Origin: an uncultured Sutterella sp.
GTDB taxonomy: Bacteria; Pseudomonadota; Gammaproteobacteria; Burkholderiales; Burkholderiaceae_F
DNA length: 64,000 nt
NCBI GenBank assembly: GCA_937943605.1
Contig: CALEAW010000062.1
Location: 1 to 64,000 of the forward strand
Direction of reading: 5' to 3'
Part shown: positions 7,907-17,019 of the stretch, piece after piece
Position numbering within the stretch: the stretch's first letter is position 1
Layout of the letters: every line of letters begins with the position of its first letter
Position numbers and translations under genes: made by a program
The notes under the pieces: model-generated
What the model was told of the DNA's origin: nothing
Databases searched by the model: none
Seen by the model: only the letters and a program-made list of their open reading frames with translations

Positions 7907-10711
7907 ATGAAGTTCATTACTGTACGCGGTGCTCGCACACATAATCTAAAAAATCAAAATATCGTTATCCCAAGAGGCCAATTCACGGTGATTACCGGTC
8001 TTTCAGGGAGTGGGAAAAGTTCATTAGCTTTCGATACTTTGTATGCTGAAGGGCAACGACTCTATGTGGAGAGTATTTCAGCTTACGCACGACGGTTTTT
8101 AGAGTTAAGACCTCGCCCCGATGTAGATAGCATTGAAGGGCTTTCTCCAGCAATTGCCATTGATCAGCGTAAATCCACGGGTAGCAGTCGTTCCACCGTG
8201 GGAACGATGACGCAAATTGCAGATCATATGCGTTTGCTCTTTGCAAGAGTAGGTGTGCCTTATTGCCCAACACACAAGAAACCTCTCACGATGTCGTCGA
8301 TCGCCTTTATCGTGGATCAGCTTTTACAATTCGGCGCGCAACAGAGAGTGATGATACTCGCTCCGGTCGCAAGAGAGAAGATCGGGGATTTTCGTTTGTT
8401 CTTCGAGAAGTTTCTTGCGGAGGGTTATGCGAGGTTTCGTATAGATGGAGAGACGGTGGTGTTAGACCAGCCGATCTCTTTGGATGATGATAAACCGCAT
8501 GATATCGATATCGTTGTGGATCGTTTAAGGATCACTGTTGATGCGCGTGAACGTTTGGCCGAGAGTTGCCAAAGTGCCTCTGAATTGAGCAAAGGACGTG
8601 TATTTGTTGAAGACATTGACGGCAAGAATAACTATGTATTCAGCACACGTTTTGCGTGCCCGTTATGCGAATTTACCTTACCTAAATTAGAGCCAGCCCA
8701 TTTTTCGGCCAATCATCCTAAGGGTTGTTGCTCTTATTGCAATGGCACTGGGGTTGTTCGTGACTTTGATGTCGACAAGATTATTCAACATCCAGACTTA
8801 TCGATCGAGGGAGGAGCTATTCCAGGATGGGATGCTCGCAATAGTGGCAAGTTCGAACGTATCAAAGCCGTTTTGGATTTGTTTCGTCTATCGGCGCTGA
8901 AACCATGGAAAGAAATACCCAGCCATGTACGTCACGTGATTCTATATGGTAGTCCTGAGACGCGTACCCTAGTCCCGCCGTTTACGGGGGTGATAACAGA
9001 ATTGGCGCAGATGTGGGAGAGTGACACAACTACCGATCATATGCGCCAGGGATTGGAGGTGTATCGCTCGGAAGTTGTTTGTCCTGTGTGTCAAGGAAAG
9101 CGCCTTGGAAAAGAAGCTTTGTCGGTCTATGTGGGTGATGGTGAAGATTGCTACAACTATAGCGACATGGAGGCGTTACATGTTTCTCAGCTCTATGACA
9201 CTCTAAAGACGCTAACCTTTAATAGGTTACATCGCCCAGTGGCAGAACGATTGCTATGTGAAATTACTAAGCGACTGATGTTTTTAAACGATGTTGGGCT
9301 AGGCTATTTGTCGTTAAATCGCCGTACTGATACGTTATCGGGTGGTGAGATTCAACGTGTGCGTTTAGCTGGGCAGATTGGGTCAGGTCTTTCTGGTGTG
9401 ATGTATGTATTGGATGAACCGAGTATCGGGTTGCATCAGCGTGACAATGAAAGATTGCTCGGGAGTTTGCGAGCGCTCAAGGATCTCGGTAATACAGTTA
9501 TCGTTGTTGAACACGATGAAGAGACTATGAGAGCCGCGGACTACATCATCGATATGGGGCCAAAAGCAGGTGATTTAGGCGGCTATGTGATGGCGGCGGG
9601 GAGGCCTGAAGCTGTGATGGCTACTCCTGATTCGATCACGGGACAGTATTTAAACGGCACGTTATCGATACCAGTACCTACACATCGTCATCGACCTAAT
9701 CAAGGCTGGCTCGAGTTAAACGGTGCAAAGGGACACAATCTGAAAAATGTGACGTTAAAAGTCCCTGTTGGTCTGTTGACGGTCGTGACGGGGGTGTCCG
9801 GATCAGGTAAATCTTCTTTGGTCATTGACACGCTTTACGCGGCCATGGTTAGAGCTTTGAAGCGTACAAGAAGCGTAACGCCGCTCCCGTACGATGATCT
9901 AGAGAACTTTGATGTCTTTGATGGGGTTGTGATGGTGGATCAATCTCCGATCGGTCGAAGGCCAAGCTCTAATCCCGCGACGTATACAGGCATTTTTACG
10001 TATATCCGTGAAATCTTCGCGCAAACTCAAATGGCTCGCGAACGAGGGTACACGGCAGGTCGTTTTAGTTTTAACGTCAAAGGTGGTCGATGTGAGGCGT
10101 GCCAAGGGGAAGGTATTGTTTGCATGGAAATGCAGTTCCTCCCTGATATGTATGTTCCTTGTGAGGTTTGCCATGGGAAGCGCTATAACCGTGAAACACT
10201 TGAAGTGCACTATGCCGAAAGAAGTATTGCCGATGTCTTAGACATGACAGTTGAGCAAGCGCTACCGTTGTTTAAGAAATATCCAAAAATTAACAGAGTG
10301 CTTCAAGCGCTAAGCGATGTTGGCTTGGGGTACATCCGACTTGGACAGAGCGCTACAACGTTTTCTGGTGGGGAGGCTCAACGCATCAAACTAGCGACCG
10401 AGTTAGCACGACCAGAAAATGGTCGGACGCTTTATATCCTGGATGAACCAACAACAGGTCTCCATTTTCAGGATATTGTTCAACTTCTCGATGTCTTCCA
10501 TCGCTTGATCAAAGCAGGTAATACTGTTTTGCTTATTGAACATAATGTGAACGTGATTCAATGTGCGGATTATGTTGTGGATCTTGGGCCTGAAGGAGGG
10601 GATGAGGGGGGCTATATTTTGGCTGAGGGAACGCCCGAAGAGGTAGCCAAGTCGCCTAAAAGTGTTACTGCTCCCTATCTTCAAAGTTTGTTTTGTCGAC
10701 ATAAGAAATGA
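7907..10711 (+). CDS. uvrA: Excinuclease ABC subunit A
   Basis: UvrA is the damage-sensing ATPase of nucleotide excision repair; it loads UvrB on distorted DNA. At 934 residues it is close to the E. coli length. Both ABC modules are present: Walker A GLSGSGKSS at 31-39, a second GVSGSGKSS near 632-640, and two signature motifs (LSGGEIQR and FSGGEAQR). Two CxxC...CxxC zinc modules are visible, one near residues 250-280 and one in the C-terminal half (CEACQGEG...CEVCHG). The start ATG is 108 bases from the divergent MFS gene. The stop overlaps the next gene by ATGA. No clear LexA box was seen upstream. Confidence 0.97.
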   Translation: MKFITVRGARTHNLKNQNIVIPRGQFTVITGLSGSGKSSLAFDTLYAEGQRLYVESISAYARRFLELRPRPDVDSIEGLSPAIAIDQRKSTGSSRSTVGTMTQIADHMRLLFARVGVPYCPTHKKPLTMSSIAFIVDQLLQFGAQQRVMILAPVAREKIGDFRLFFEKFLAEGYARFRIDGETVVLDQPISLDDDKPHDIDIVVDRLRITVDARERLAESCQSASELSKGRVFVEDIDGKNNYVFSTRFACPLCEFTLPKLEPAHFSANHPKGCCSYCNGTGVVRDFDVDKIIQHPDLSIEGGAIPGWDARNSGKFERIKAVLDLFRLSALKPWKEIPSHVRHVILYGSPETRTLVPPFTGVITELAQMWESDTTTDHMRQGLEVYRSEVVCPVCQGKRLGKEALSVYVGDGEDCYNYSDMEALHVSQLYDTLKTLTFNRLHRPVAERLLCEITKRLMFLNDVGLGYLSLNRRTDTLSGGEIQRVRLAGQIGSGLSGVMYVLDEPSIGLHQRDNERLLGSLRALKDLGNTVIVVEHDEETMRAADYIIDMGPKAGDLGGYVMAAGRPEAVMATPDSITGQYLNGTLSIPVPTHRHRPNQGWLELNGAKGHNLKNVTLKVPVGLLTVVTGVSGSGKSSLVIDTLYAAMVRALKRTRSVTPLPYDDLENFDVFDGVVMVDQSPIGRRPSSNPATYTGIFTYIREIFAQTQMARERGYTAGRFSFNVKGGRCEACQGEGIVCMEMQFLPDMYVPCEVCHGKRYNRETLEVHYAERSIADVLDMTVEQALPLFKKYPKINRVLQALSDVGLGYIRLGQSATTFSGGEAQRIKLATELARPENGRTLYILDEPTTGLHFQDIVQLLDVFHRLIKAGNTVLLIEHNVNVIQCADYVVDLGPEGGDEGGYILAEGTPEEVAKSPKSVTAPYLQSLFCRHKK

Positions 10712-11622
10712 ACAAAAAAGTTTTGTTGTTAGGGGGACAGGGTCGATTAGCTAGAGCGTTATTGACGACACAGCCGCCAGGTGTGCTCGTCCAAGCGTTG
10801 TCCCGTGCAGAGTTAGATATCACAAACACACGGCGTTTTGAGACGTTCATTCAAACGTTTGAACCTCAAGTGGTGATTAATGCGGCGGCTTGGACAGATG
10901 TAAGTGGTGCGCAACAGCAAAGAGAAGCAGTTTTTGATGTCAATGCTGTTGCACCTACTAGGATTGCAAAAGTTCTATCAGAAAGACAAATTCCCTTAGT
11001 GCACTATTCAACGGACTATGTTTTTTCGGGAGAAGGAGAAACGCCGTGGTATGAAGACAGTGAACCCAATCCTAAAACTAATGGCGTGTATGGCCAAAGC
11101 AAGTTAGAAGGAGAGAAGGGATTAGGAGAAAGCGGCGTGAGTGGTGTGGTGATTCGTGCTGGATGGCTACATAGTGGCGAACGGGATTTTGTCGCTGCAA
11201 TTTTGAACGCAGCGCTAGCGAAAAAAGCTTTAACAGTGACAGCGGCACAAGTAGGTACGCCGACGCATACGGCTACGCTTGCGACTTGGACATGGCAATT
11301 CTTGCCGTGCTTTGAAAAACAACACTCAATCTCAGTTGTACATTATGTTGAGTCTGGAGAGTGGGTTACACGTGCAGAATTTGCTCGTTATTTACTGTAC
11401 AGCGCAGAGAAATATTGCACCAACCTGCAGCTGACAGCAATGGCAAATACTTTACATGAAGCTCGTGTCGGTTTAACTGTTACGCAAGATATTGATGCGA
11501 TTCGTCCTGCCAATTGTCGACTTGCAACCAGATCTCCATCTAGATTAGCCCTGTTACCTCATTGGAAAAGGGGTGTGGATAAGTCTGTGGAAAATGTGAT
11601 TAAGCTGAAATTGCGCACTTGA
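10708..11622 (+). CDS. RmlD-like dTDP-4-dehydrorhamnose reductase family protein
   Basis: This 304-residue extended short-chain dehydrogenase resembles RmlD, which reduces dTDP-4-keto-L-rhamnose to dTDP-L-rhamnose. A nucleotide-binding GGQGRLARAL motif opens the protein (9-18), STDYVF is at 101-106, and the catalytic Y128-x3-K132 pair lies in YGQSK. None of rmlA, rmlB or rmlC is nearby, and coupling to uvrA through an ATGA overlap is not the usual rhamnose cluster. The real substrate could therefore be another nucleotide sugar. The fold and NAD(P)H-dependent reductase role are well supported. Confidence 0.8.
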   Translation: MNKKVLLLGGQGRLARALLTTQPPGVLVQALSRAELDITNTRRFETFIQTFEPQVVINAAAWTDVSGAQQQREAVFDVNAVAPTRIAKVLSERQIPLVHYSTDYVFSGEGETPWYEDSEPNPKTNGVYGQSKLEGEKGLGESGVSGVVIRAGWLHSGERDFVAAILNAALAKKALTVTAAQVGTPTHTATLATWTWQFLPCFEKQHSISVVHYVESGEWVTRAEFARYLLYSAEKYCTNLQLTAMANTLHEARVGLTVTQDIDAIRPANCRLATRSPSRLALLPHWKRGVDKSVENVIKLKLRT

Positions 11623-11671
11623 ATAACTTAATAAATTAATAAAATTATTCCTTAAAAATCAAAGAGATACA

Positions 11672-11706
11672 TTATCCACGCTAGACGCCAAATCTAGCGT
11701 GGATAA
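11672..11706. terminator. Inverted repeat between the RmlD-like gene and galE
   Basis: TTATCCACGCTAGA at 11672-11685 pairs perfectly with 11693-11706 around a 7-base loop. There is no clean T tract on either side, but its place between convergent genes fits a bidirectional terminator. Confidence 0.7.
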
Positions 11707-11721
11707 CTTAACCGCACAGAT

Positions 11722-12717
11722 TTATTTTTTGCGGGACTCGAAGTTCCACGCATCATGGCACATGTCATCAATCGTTCGGGTTGCTGACCAACCTAAAAGA
11801 CGTTGTGCTTTACTAGGGTCGCACCAATTGGCGGCAATATCTCCTTCACGGCGCTCAACAAGTTGGTAGGGAACTTTCTGACCACTCGCTTTTTCAAAAG
11901 CATGAATGACTTCTAAAACGCTGTAACCACGACCGCAACCAAGATTAATGGCAATCCAGCCAGTATTGTTCATGACATAAGGAACTGCTTTTGCATGACC
12001 GTCAGCTAAATCCATGACGTGGATAAAGTCTCGAACACCTGTCCCGTCTGGGGTTGGATAGTCATTGCCGAAGACTTTTAAATAGGGAAGAGTACCGTGG
12101 GCAACACGTGCTACATAAGGTAGTAGGTTATTCGGAATGCCGTTGGGATCTTCACCGATCAATCCAGATGGGTGTGCGCCGATCGGGTTGAAATAGCGTA
12201 GACATACGGCACTAAAAGATGGTTCTGCCCGGCATACATCGGCCAAAATTTGCTCAATATGTAGCTTTGAACGACCGTAAGGATTCGTTGCTTCACCAGT
12301 TGGACAGTCCTCTGTCAATGGTAGCGTGGCTGGCGTACCATAGACCGTTGACGAAGAGCTAAAAATGAGGCGACGAACACCTGTTTTCATCATGGCATCC
12401 AATAACACCAGTGTGCCATTGACGTTGTTGTCGTAGTATTCAATTGGTTTGTGAACCGATTCTCCAACGGCTTTTAATCCAGCAAAGTGTATAACGACGT
12501 CAATATTGGCAAGTGCTTTTTGCATGGCTACACCATCACGAATGTCGCCTTCAATGAATGAAGGGCGACGCCCTGTAATGGCATCAAGACGGTCTAAAAC
12601 AGATGCGTCGGAGTTGGAAAGGTTGTCATACAAAACAACGTTGTGACCTGCTTCAAGAAGAACAACGGCCGTATGTGAACCAATAAAACCCATGCCGCCA
12701 GTGAGCAGAATGTTCAT
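11722..12717 (-). CDS. galE: UDP-glucose 4-epimerase
   Basis: GalE interconverts UDP-glucose and UDP-galactose with bound NAD. The 331-residue protein has the NAD-binding GGMGFIGSH at 7-15, the SSSSTVYG strand at 120-127, the catalytic pair Y147 and K151 (YGRSK), and the typical ending in which HDAWNFE precedes the C-terminus. Length matches the family (E. coli 338). No galactose-catabolism genes lie nearby. With galU and the phosphomannomutase in the same region, supply of UDP-galactose for LPS or capsule is the likely role. Confidence 0.95.
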   Translation of the reverse strand: MNILLTGGMGFIGSHTAVVLLEAGHNVVLYDNLSNSDASVLDRLDAITGRRPSFIEGDIRDGVAMQKALANIDVVIHFAGLKAVGESVHKPIEYYDNNVNGTLVLLDAMMKTGVRRLIFSSSSTVYGTPATLPLTEDCPTGEATNPYGRSKLHIEQILADVCRAEPSFSAVCLRYFNPIGAHPSGLIGEDPNGIPNNLLPYVARVAHGTLPYLKVFGNDYPTPDGTGVRDFIHVMDLADGHAKAVPYVMNNTGWIAINLGCGRGYSVLEVIHAFEKASGQKVPYQLVERREGDIAANWCDPSKAQRLLGWSATRTIDDMCHDAWNFESRKK

Positions 12718-12856
12718 TATTCGACGAACTCCATGGACAAAAATGAATAAGGGAAGACGGTGGCATCATCTTAGCTTATTCATGAGATATCTCAAAGTCT
12801 TCAATCACAAAGGCTTGCTTGATAAGTCTCTTGGCTCGAAGTAAAGAAGGGGAGAT

Positions 12857-12865
12857 TGTTATAAT
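12857..12865 (+). promoter_or_regulatory. Extended -10 promoter for ruvX
   Basis: TG-T-TATAAT (12857-12865) is a consensus extended -10 element 22 bases before the ruvX ATG. No good -35 box is present at 17 bases, as is common for extended -10 promoters. It would give a leader of only about 15 bases. Confidence 0.6.
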
Positions 12866-12886
12866 CACCAATTTTTAGAGGGCGCT

Positions 12887-13282
12887 ATGCAAGAAGGTAC
12901 CGTTCTTTGTTTTGATTTCGGACTTGCACGTACAGGTGTTGCTTCAGGCAATACCGTCACGCGCTCCGCAAATCCGTTAGCAATTATTCACGCAAAAACC
13001 AACGATGAGCGTTGGAGGTCGATAGAAAAGTTAATTGAAGAATGGGATCCTGTCTTTTTGGTTGTGGGAGTGCCGCGTTATGGTGACGGGACACCTAGTG
13101 AAATGACGCCTCGTTGTGAACGTTTTGCGCGTCAATTAGGTGGACGATTCCATAAAAAGGTTTATACGGTCGACGAACGTTTTTCATCTGTCATGGTTGA
13201 GCACGGGACGGAAAAGATTGATCACGAGGCTGCTGCCGTTATTTTGCAGCAGTTCTTTGAAGAGCAGAGTTTGGTTGCATAA
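12887..13282 (+). CDS. ruvX: RuvX/YqgF pre-16S rRNA nuclease
   Basis: This 131-residue RNase H-like protein matches YqgF/RuvX, first predicted as a Holliday-junction resolvase and shown in E. coli to mature the 5' end of 16S rRNA. Visible family features are the first acidic strand LCFDFGLARTGVA near the N-terminus, the VVGVPRYGDGTPSEMT segment, and the VDERFSS motif. The gene usually follows yqgE in Burkholderiales, but here yqgE is absent and the gene has its own extended -10 promoter. An AGAGGG ribosome-binding site precedes the ATG. It lies nine bases ahead of the acyltransferase gene. Confidence 0.92.
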   Translation: MQEGTVLCFDFGLARTGVASGNTVTRSANPLAIIHAKTNDERWRSIEKLIEEWDPVFLVVGVPRYGDGTPSEMTPRCERFARQLGGRFHKKVYTVDERFSSVMVEHGTEKIDHEAAAVILQQFFEEQSLVA

Positions 13283-13291
13283 GGAAACGCG

Positions 13292-14107
13292 ATGCGTTAT
13301 TTGGTTGGATGTATTCGCCTACTAGGAGTGGGTTTACTGATTGTTGCCATTTTAAGTGTCTTGATGCTATTCCCATTCTTTCAACGGGAGACACGAGGTC
13401 GTTGGGTAAAGCGCTTATCATCCGCATTAATGCGAGTCTTTGGTATTCGGGTTTCAGTCCGAGGTCAGGTGCCTAGAGAAGAAGCGGCAGTTTGTGGCAT
13501 TAGTACCAATGAACTCGGTTATATGGTGTGTTCTAACCATATTTCATTTGTCGATATTTTTGTCTTGAATGTGGTGCTACCTTGTCGGTTTGTAGCTAAA
13601 AAAGAGATTGCCTCTTGGCCAGTTTTTGGATTCATCTCTCGTAAAGTCGGCACGCTTTTTATCGATCGAAGCCGTAAGCGCGCTGTCATTGAGATTGGTG
13701 AGATGATGAGTTCTGCGATTCAGGAGGGGACAAACGTGCTGTTTTTTCCTGAAGGCACTACAGGCGGCGGTCGTTTGTTGTTACCTTTTTACGCTAATTT
13801 GTTTGAAGCCGCTATTCGCTCCAAAGCTGATGTGTTACCCATAACGCTTCGGTATACCTTGAACGGAGAAACTACAGAGTTGATTTCCTATGCTGGAGAT
13901 ATCTCTTTATTTGAGGTTTTAAAGAGGATTCTGTTTACACCAGGTTTAGGCGTTGAGGTCACGGTGCTAGATCCCATTTCGTCTGCAGATCAAACACGTC
14001 AGGTGGTATGCGCCAAGGTGTCTGCTCAGATGGCTAATGCGTTGGGCGTTCCCGATGCAACAGCCCAACGCGAAGAAGAAAGAAAAGCTCGCTTAGCGTC
14101 TTTGTAA
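13292..14107 (+). CDS. plsC: 1-acyl-sn-glycerol-3-phosphate acyltransferase (PlsC family)
   Basis: This 271-residue member of the LPLAT family transfers an acyl chain to lysophosphatidic acid or a related lysolipid. It has an N-terminal membrane helix (about residues 8-30), the catalytic H83-x4-D88 pair in NHISFVD, and the acceptor-binding FPEGTT at 152-157. It is one of two LPLAT genes in this window (the other starts at 33876), so one may be the housekeeping PlsC and the other may act on another lysolipid such as ornithine lipid. It follows ruvX by nine bases and converges on apaH. Confidence 0.85.
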   Translation: MRYLVGCIRLLGVGLLIVAILSVLMLFPFFQRETRGRWVKRLSSALMRVFGIRVSVRGQVPREEAAVCGISTNELGYMVCSNHISFVDIFVLNVVLPCRFVAKKEIASWPVFGFISRKVGTLFIDRSRKRAVIEIGEMMSSAIQEGTNVLFFPEGTTGGGRLLLPFYANLFEAAIRSKADVLPITLRYTLNGETTELISYAGDISLFEVLKRILFTPGLGVEVTVLDPISSADQTRQVVCAKVSAQMANALGVPDATAQREEERKARLASL

Positions 14108-14116
14108 GTATGAAGC

Positions 14117-14941
14117 TTATTTAAATTTGAAGGGGTCGGCCCAACAAGGACAGGGTTCTTGAAGGATTTTTCGATCAGGAAAGCGAACAGCTGTGAGTTG
14201 GCCACCCCACAAGCATCCAGTGTCAATCGCAATGATGTTAGGTCGTCTGATTAATCCCAGCATAGACCAGTGACCAAAACAAATGGTTGTATCGGTGGCG
14301 AGTCGGCTTTCATATTCAAACCAAGGAACGAGGTGCTGGGGAGCTGAGCCGATGTCCTCTTTTTGCTTGAAGTCTAAAGCGCCTGTTTGACGATCTACGA
14401 AACGCATTCTTGTAAAGCAATTCAAAATAGCCTGTAAGCGCTCGGGGCCCTCAAGCGAGTCATCCCAATCGTTGTTGCCATACATTTTCTTCAGCATCTT
14501 TTTCCATGTTTTGCTCTGTAACATGGTCTCAGCTTCTCTGGCAAGGAGTCGTGCTTTATCGAGGCTCCACAAAGGGTGGATGCCTGCATGGACAAATACC
14601 GCCTCTGGCATTTCGATCATGATGGATTGCTGGCGTAGCCATTCAATCAACTCGTCAGCATCAGGTGCATCAAAAATTTCTCCGATAGTATCTTTTTTAT
14701 GAACCTTGCTTGCTCCGGCGGCGACTGCGAGTAAGTGGAGATCGTGATTGCCTAAAAGACAATGTGCTCGTTCGCCCATACTCTTTATTCGTCTGAGTGT
14801 TGCAAGAGAGTCGGGGCCTCGGTTAACGAGGTCACCTAAAAAAATCAAAGGTGCGCTCTCTGGAATTTGTTCTAGTAATCCTTCAAGGCTTTCTAAACAG
14901 CCCTGCAAATCGCCGATGGCATAGTAGGATTGCGTTGCCAT
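14117..14941 (-). CDS. apaH: Symmetrical bis(5'-nucleosyl)-tetraphosphatase
   Basis: ApaH cleaves Ap4A to two ADP and so controls stress dinucleotide levels and RNA NpN caps. The 274-residue metallophosphatase carries the expected motifs GDLQGC (12-17), GDLVNRGPDS (about 36-45) and GNHDLH (about 64-69), and a further conserved FGHWS block near the C-terminus. In gamma-proteobacteria apaH ends the lptD-surA-pdxA-ksgA-apaG operon. Here that operon is at 35-41 kb without it, and apaH stands alone, convergent with the acyltransferase gene. Confidence 0.95.
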   Translation of the reverse strand: MATQSYYAIGDLQGCLESLEGLLEQIPESAPLIFLGDLVNRGPDSLATLRRIKSMGERAHCLLGNHDLHLLAVAAGASKVHKKDTIGEIFDAPDADELIEWLRQQSIMIEMPEAVFVHAGIHPLWSLDKARLLAREAETMLQSKTWKKMLKKMYGNNDWDDSLEGPERLQAILNCFTRMRFVDRQTGALDFKQKEDIGSAPQHLVPWFEYESRLATDTTICFGHWSMLGLIRRPNIIAIDTGCLWGGQLTAVRFPDRKILQEPCPCWADPFKFK

Positions 14942-14986
14942 ATGAAACTCTAACGTGCTAGTCTTGCCGACATATTTTTAATCGCA

Positions 14987-15006
14987 CCTCCTTCGGTAGA
15001 GGGAGG
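14987..15006 (+). other. Short hairpin masking a ribosome-binding-site-like GGGAGG ahead of galU
   Basis: CCTCC at 14987-14991 can pair with GGAGG at 15002-15006. The GGGAGG sits five bases before a GTG at 15011 that is in frame with galU, and a T-rich stretch follows (15015-15030). This may be a translation-control hairpin, part of the promoter region or chance. Confidence 0.3.
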
Positions 15007-15046
15007 CTTAGTGCTTATTTTACTTTTTTTAGTCAGAATTCAAACG

Positions 15047-15886
15047 ATGAAGCCAGTACGCAAGGTTGTTTTTCCAGTCAATGGATTAGGAACGAGATTT
15101 CTTCCCGCCACGAAAGCGATGCCCAAAGAAATGTTGCCCGTGGTCGATATGCCATTGATTCAATATGCTGTGGCTGAAGCTGCGGCAGCTGGGATTACGG
15201 AGATGATTTTTGTGACGGGACGCAATAAGCGTGCCATTGAAGATCACTTTGATTACTATCCTGAGTTGGAACGAGAACTTGAGGAAAAAGGTAAAGCGGA
15301 ACTTTTAGGCTTAGTCCGCAACATTGTTCCTACTGGAGTGAAGTGTATTTATATTCGTCAGCCACAAGCTTTAGGCTTGGGGCATGCTGTGCTATGTGCT
15401 AAGCCTGTTGTTGGAGATGAACCGTTTGCGGTGATGTTGGCAGACGATTTGGTAGATGCACCCAAGTCATGTATTGGCCAGTTAATTGCTGTACGTGAAG
15501 CTCAAAAAGGCGGTTCTGTTGTCGCAGTGCAAGACGTGGCGCCTGAGTCTACGAATAAATACGGCATTGTGAGTGTGGATGATACCAGTCAAAAGACTTC
15601 ACAGATGCGTGGGATTGTCGAAAAACCTGATCCGAAGGTGGCACCTTCCCGCATGGCTGTGATTGGTCGTTATGTCTTTGAACCTGAGATGTTTGATTTT
15701 CTTGAAAAGGTGCAACCTGGGATTGGCCGAGAAATTCAGTTAACCGATGGTATTGCGACTGCATTGCATGCAGTGCCTACATATGCTCATCGTTTTGATG
15801 GAACCAGGTTTGACTGTGGCAGTAAGCAGGGCTTCCTAGATGCTACGATTCATTTTGCTAGAAAGCGTGGATTCAAAATTAATTAA
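15047..15886 (+). CDS. galU: UTP-glucose-1-phosphate uridylyltransferase
   Basis: GalU makes UDP-glucose, the precursor for LPS core sugars and for GalE. From the ATG at 15047 the protein has 279 residues and opens [11 protein letters not shown], matching relatives. The signature loop reads [14 protein letters not shown], with Asn where most GalU proteins have Ala, and KEMLP follows. Other conserved blocks are [15 protein letters not shown] and EKPDP. An in-frame GTG at 15011 has a much better ribosome-binding site (GGGAGG) but would add a hydrophobic 12-residue tail unlike the family, so the start is not certain. A hairpin terminator follows. Confidence 0.95.
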   Translation: MKPVRKVVFPVNGLGTRFLPATKAMPKEMLPVVDMPLIQYAVAEAAAAGITEMIFVTGRNKRAIEDHFDYYPELERELEEKGKAELLGLVRNIVPTGVKCIYIRQPQALGLGHAVLCAKPVVGDEPFAVMLADDLVDAPKSCIGQLIAVREAQKGGSVVAVQDVAPESTNKYGIVSVDDTSQKTSQMRGIVEKPDPKVAPSRMAVIGRYVFEPEMFDFLEKVQPGIGREIQLTDGIATALHAVPTYAHRFDGTRFDCGSKQGFLDATIHFARKRGFKIN

Positions 15887-15897
15887 GTCGTGACAAC

Positions 15898-15945
15898 AAA
15901 AGAGGGTAAAAGTCAGATTCTTGGATCTTTCTCATACCCTCTTTT
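15898..15945. terminator. Terminator between galU and hldC
   Basis: AAAAGAGGGTA at 15898-15908 pairs with TACCCTCTTTT at 15935-15945. A and T tracts on both sides let it work for both convergent transcripts. Confidence 0.85.
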
Positions 15946-15951
15946 TGCTTG

Positions 15952-16446
15952 TTAAGCGCCTCTCACTTTCTTCAATAAGGCAGTGGTTGAGCGCTGGTGT
16001 TCAAACTGTACCGTGACGGCTTTGCCACCCCAGGTAGACACTAATTGTGCCTCTGGGAGGTCTTCAATTCTGTAATCTCCCCCTTTGACATAGATGTCAG
16101 GGTGTCCTAATTCCACCGCAGTCAACGGCACCTTTTCATCGAAGACAACAACAAGGGAAACGGACTCTAAGGCCGCTAGTACAGCAGCGCGATCTGCTTG
16201 AGTATTGATTGGGCGATCATTGCCTTTACCCAACTTTTTAACAGAGGCATCACTATTGATGGCTACAATGAGACTGTTTCCAAGCTTGCGCGCTTGAGCT
16301 AGGTACGTCACGTGACCTCTGTGCAAAATGTCGAACACCCCATTCGTCATGACAACGGGATGAGGAAGCGCCTTTGCGCGTGAAGATAACTCAGAAAGCA
16401 GGCAGATCTTGTTTTCAAAATCAGGCGCGGGCAAACGGGTACTCAC
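15952..16446 (-). CDS. hldC: D-glycero-beta-D-manno-heptose 1-phosphate adenylyltransferase
   Basis: This 164-residue nucleotidyltransferase adds AMP to heptose 1-phosphate, giving ADP-D-glycero-D-manno-heptose for LPS inner core. It has the cytidylyltransferase-like signature GVFDILHRGH at 36-45 and the KGGDY and STTALL blocks of the HldE C-terminal domain. In E. coli it is fused to the kinase as HldE. Here kinase and adenylyltransferase are separate genes at opposite ends of one operon. Translation begins at GTG (16444-16446), with an AAGGA box overlapping the stop of gmhB. It is the last gene of the heptose operon. Confidence 0.95.
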   Translation of the reverse strand: MSTRLPAPDFENKICLLSELSSRAKALPHPVVMTNGVFDILHRGHVTYLAQARKLGNSLIVAINSDASVKKLGKGNDRPINTQADRAAVLAALESVSLVVVFDEKVPLTAVELGHPDIYVKGGDYRIEDLPEAQLVSTWGGKAVTVQFEHQRSTTALLKKVRGA

Positions 16447-16458
16447 GAAACATTCCTT

Positions 16459-17019
16459 TTAATGAAGTTGTTTAAACCAATCAGACTGAACAGCTTCTGC
16501 AAGACTACAAAAAGCCTGCGTGGCATCTGTGCACAGCGATGGCAGGGCCTTGCCGTCGGTTCCTAAGAGAATGCGTTCACAACAGCCAGCCGCCTTACCT
16601 GCGGTCATGTCCCCCGGCTTGTCACCAAACATGATCGATGTCTTGAGGTCGATATCTAGATCAGCGGCGGCTTTGAGTAACATGCCTGGTTCAGGCTTTC
16701 GACAAGTACAGCTCATTCGATACTGAGGCAGTGCTTTTTCTGGATGATGGGGACAGAAATACACCGCAGATAACGGCGCATCTGCTTGAGCAAACTGTTC
16801 TTTCATCCAAGAGGTTAACTTTTCGAAGGTGGCTTCATCATAGTAGCCACGACCAATGCCTGATTGATTGGTCACGACGACCAAAATGTAACCGGCGTCA
16901 ATCAAGCTTTTGGCAGCTTCAAGGACGCCTGGTATCCATTCGAAAGCTTCAATTTCGTGGACATAGGCGTGATCAAGGTTGATGACGCCGTCTCTGTCAA
17001 GAAATGCTGCTTTTTTCAT
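16459..17019 (-). CDS. gmhB: D-glycero-beta-D-manno-heptose 1,7-bisphosphate 7-phosphatase
   Basis: GmhB removes the 7-phosphate between the kinase and adenylyltransferase steps of ADP-heptose synthesis. The 186-residue HAD-family protein has the nucleophile and acid/base aspartates D8 and D10 in FLDRDGVIN, the [10 protein letters not shown] motif, a zinc-binding C/H cluster in CPHHP...SCTCRKP, and GDKPGD for the last HAD motif. Its ATG overlaps the hldD stop by four bases (ATGA), and its stop overlaps the hldC ribosome-binding site, so translation is tightly coupled. Confidence 0.96.
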   Translation of the reverse strand: MKKAAFLDRDGVINLDHAYVHEIEAFEWIPGVLEAAKSLIDAGYILVVVTNQSGIGRGYYDEATFEKLTSWMKEQFAQADAPLSAVYFCPHHPEKALPQYRMSCTCRKPEPGMLLKAAADLDIDLKTSIMFGDKPGDMTAGKAAGCCERILLGTDGKALPSLCTDATQAFCSLAEAVQSDWFKQLH

